Assembly (NCBI GenBank): GCA_902826165.1
Contig: CADEDV010000007.1
Coordinates: 102,100 to 134,149, forward strand
Source: an uncultured Bacteroidota bacterium
GTDB taxonomy: Bacteria > Bacteroidota > Bacteroidia > Chitinophagales > Chitinophagaceae
Direction: 5' to 3'
Length of the DNA stretch: 32,050 nucleotides
Shown here: in pieces, positions 30,652-32,050 of the stretch
Position numbering within the stretch: the first letter of the stretch is position 1
Layout: every line of letters starts with the position of its first letter
Notes under the pieces: model-generated
What the model was told of the DNA's origin: nothing
Database searches by the model: none
What the model saw: the letters and a program-made list of their open reading frames with translations, nothing else
Made by a program: the position numbers and the translations under genes

Positions 30652-30860
30652 ACCAGTTGTTGTTTGGTGAGGTAAAAAGGTAGAACAAATTCAGGGACGA
30701 CCAAAACCTTTCGTCATTATTGGCACGGTCAGTTGCGCCTGCGACCTTATTATATGTTGATAACGAAGCGACGCCGGGTATAAAATATATTATGCACAAC
30801 CAAAAGGTTGCGGTGCAGCGCATGAGAACCCGGACCAGTTGCTGGCACAATAAATAAACT
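30652..30860. other. Structured intergenic DNA, possible interspersed repeat
   Basis: This 209-bp gap holds a CAACC-AAAA-GGTTG hairpin (30797-30810), extended by GCA/TGC pairing, and minus-strand frames that read like a decayed peptide (YFIPGVASL, NKVAGATDR). No convincing gene is present. The layout resembles short repeat elements found between Bacteroidota genes, but this cannot be verified from one copy. Confidence 0.35.
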
Positions 30861-31319
30861 TTACTTCTTTAAAATATCATTGATAATGGTAAGATGATGG
30901 GCCGTATGGATCGCAATGACTCTTCTTGCCTGTTTCAGTTTTACATCACCAAAAACAGGATGTGTAAAGAATTTATCGCTGCTTAATTTCTCAAACAACT
31001 CCACTTTTTGTTTGGCTTTTTCCAGTAAAGGAATGATCGTTCCGGTACTGATCGCTTCCCCGGGTTTTACCGCAGCAGGAGCTTTGGCCTTCCCTCTTGG
31101 TATCTTTCCCAGCAGCAACACAACAAAACGTTTTAAGTTAAACTTACTTCGATAATCAGCCGGGTTGGACTGTTCCGTGGCAGATATCATTTTTACCAGG
31201 GCCAGTAAACTATGCTCCAGGTGCCAGCCGACTGTTGCCTGTGATACGGCTTCCTTCCTTTGTTCAATAAAGGGCAACTTAGTTTCTAACTCGCTGACCA
31301 GTGCAATAAGAGTCTTCAT
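30861..31319 (-). CDS. DUF1569 (DinB-like) protein
   Basis: A 152-aa four-helix-bundle protein. VGWHLEHSLLALVKMI (about 30-45) and IAIHTAHHLTIINDIL at the C-terminus provide the His residues that form the metal site of DinB/YfiT-like proteins. The middle KFNLKRFVVLLLGKIPRGKAKAP is typical of DUF1569. DinB-like proteins include thiol-dependent transferases and uncharacterised members; the specific reaction here is unknown. The gene stands alone on the minus strand. The His motifs are intact. Confidence 0.85.
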   Translation of the reverse strand: MKTLIALVSELETKLPFIEQRKEAVSQATVGWHLEHSLLALVKMISATEQSNPADYRSKFNLKRFVVLLLGKIPRGKAKAPAAVKPGEAISTGTIIPLLEKAKQKVELFEKLSSDKFFTHPVFGDVKLKQARRVIAIHTAHHLTIINDILKK

Positions 31320-31477
31320 GATTTAGCTGATTAAAAATAAATATAGTAATTCCGGGTGGGTTTCTCCCGGCTGCTTATCGGCCTGTTGATTTTCTGTTAA
31401 ACAAGTAAGAAATCATACAGCCATTATGGAATATCCGCTAATTTCCATCCACTCTCTATCACATCAAAACAACGTTT

Positions 31478-32026
31478 ATGAAAAAATACTTCAAATGGGC
31501 AGCCTTAGCAGCTTTGGTACTTATCTCCGTCATTACTTTAACCTCCGGTATTGACAAAAGAAGCGGCGGCTACAAAGACCTCGTGGATGAATTCTATGGA
31601 CAGGCCGTAAAACAAAACAGCAACCTGGAATCCATTGAAGATGGTATCACTGCTTTCTACAAAAAAAGAGAAGATGCCCTGGAAAAGTATAACAGCTTTA
31701 CGTCCTACAACAGCCGCTACTATGCTGATGCCAGGTCACATGCCAATACCATACCTGATGCGGCCACCAAACAACGGGCTGCTGACCTGGTCAATAAAAG
31801 CGAAGCTGCTTACTTGTCTAAACTAAGTAACTGGCAAACTTCCATTACCAGCTTGAACAGTAAGGAAAGAGAATTGAAAAGCCTGCATGAATTACTAAAA
31901 CTGGCGATTGCTACCCCGGTGCTGGAAAATTACCAGCAGAACAACCTGCCGGATAACGGCAAACTGAATGAAGCCAATGGCGACCTGCAACAACTGATCG
32001 ACAAGATAAAAGCGATCACTAAATAA
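31478..32026 (+). CDS. Secreted or membrane-anchored helical protein of unknown function
   Basis: A 182-aa protein with an N-terminal hydrophobic segment (KWAALAALVLISVITLTSG, about 6-24) that could be a signal peptide or a single anchor. The rest is helical with Lys/Glu/Asn-rich heptad-like stretches (for example NSKEREL KSLHELLKLAI), suggesting a coiled-coil or helical bundle in the periplasm. No family recognised. The ATG at 31478 follows a 158-bp gap without a clear -7 element. A hairpin follows the stop. Confidence 0.75.
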   Translation: MKKYFKWAALAALVLISVITLTSGIDKRSGGYKDLVDEFYGQAVKQNSNLESIEDGITAFYKKREDALEKYNSFTSYNSRYYADARSHANTIPDAATKQRAADLVNKSEAAYLSKLSNWQTSITSLNSKERELKSLHELLKLAIATPVLENYQQNNLPDNGKLNEANGDLQQLIDKIKAITK

Positions 32027-32050
32027 ACACCCATGAAAAGGGTGTATTTA
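32027..32050 (+). terminator. Probable terminator of the last gene, cut by the window edge
   Basis: ACACCC/GGGTGT with a 7-nt loop is followed by ATTTA at the end of the window; any further T tract is outside. Confidence 0.6.

Noticed and set aside
30542-30850. 102-aa minus frame covering the 30.7-kb gap
   Set aside because: It overlaps the real lipoprotein start in another frame; the non-overlapping part may be a repeat or remnant, noted separately.

Overview
The window reads as chromosomal core DNA of a Bacteroidota bacterium, most likely family Chitinophagaceae or a close relative. This rests on several things seen together. The primary sigma factor is short (285 aa) and lacks region 1.1. 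Many upstream regions carry the Bacteroidota -7 element TAnnTTTG, twice with a TTG -33 element 19-20 nt away. Families typical of the phylum are present (DUF3822 next to rsmD, DUF4249 lipoprotein, DUF5117-type zinc protease, short SpeA-type arginine decarboxylase), and LpxK shows a Gram-negative lipid A pathway. No tRNA, rRNA, CRISPR array, insertion sequence, integrase or phage gene was found. No intergenic gap exceeds 300 bases.

Layout. 1-4904 (minus): a tightly packed run DUF3822 - rsmD - bioD - 5-formyl-THF cyclo-ligase - lpxK - rnr, with overlaps or gaps of a few bases except 70 bp before bioD; rnr runs off the left edge. 5063-6436 (plus): a MATE exporter behind a perfect 17-bp palindrome that overlaps its likely promoter. 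6443-11731 (minus): folB, trxB, an orphan DUF4249 lipoprotein, rpoD, lgt and a bacilliredoxin. 11962-14665: a small heat-shock protein, a secreted protein of unknown function, an NTF2-like secreted protein and a small lipoprotein. 14727-23231 (minus): speA, then rplT, rpmI, a metzincin-like protease, a small lipoprotein, infC and thrS. The usual thrS-infC-rpmI-rplT cluster is therefore split by two cell-envelope genes, each with its own terminator, and rpmI-rplT has its own strong promoter and leader.

23314-32050: envelope and accessory genes. They include a DUF5995 secreted protein, two tandem secreted paralogues (one with a long Pro/Lys/Val linker), a flavodoxin/HemG-like protein translationally coupled to a polytopic membrane protein, a 63-aa orphan with a strong promoter and long leader, a DUF6941 protein, a WYL-domain regulator followed by a lipocalin-like DUF1579-type protein, an NTF2-like lipoprotein, a DUF1569 (DinB-like) protein and a secreted helical protein.

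Nothing here is a clear new multi-gene defence or biosynthetic system. The best leads are regulatory or architectural: the palindrome in the MATE promoter, the split translation cluster, the Gly-rich N-terminal extension of IF-3, the GPPY variant of the RsmD catalytic motif, the 63-aa small protein with its leader, and the tandem secreted paralogues. All family names come from recognising the sequences; no database search was run.
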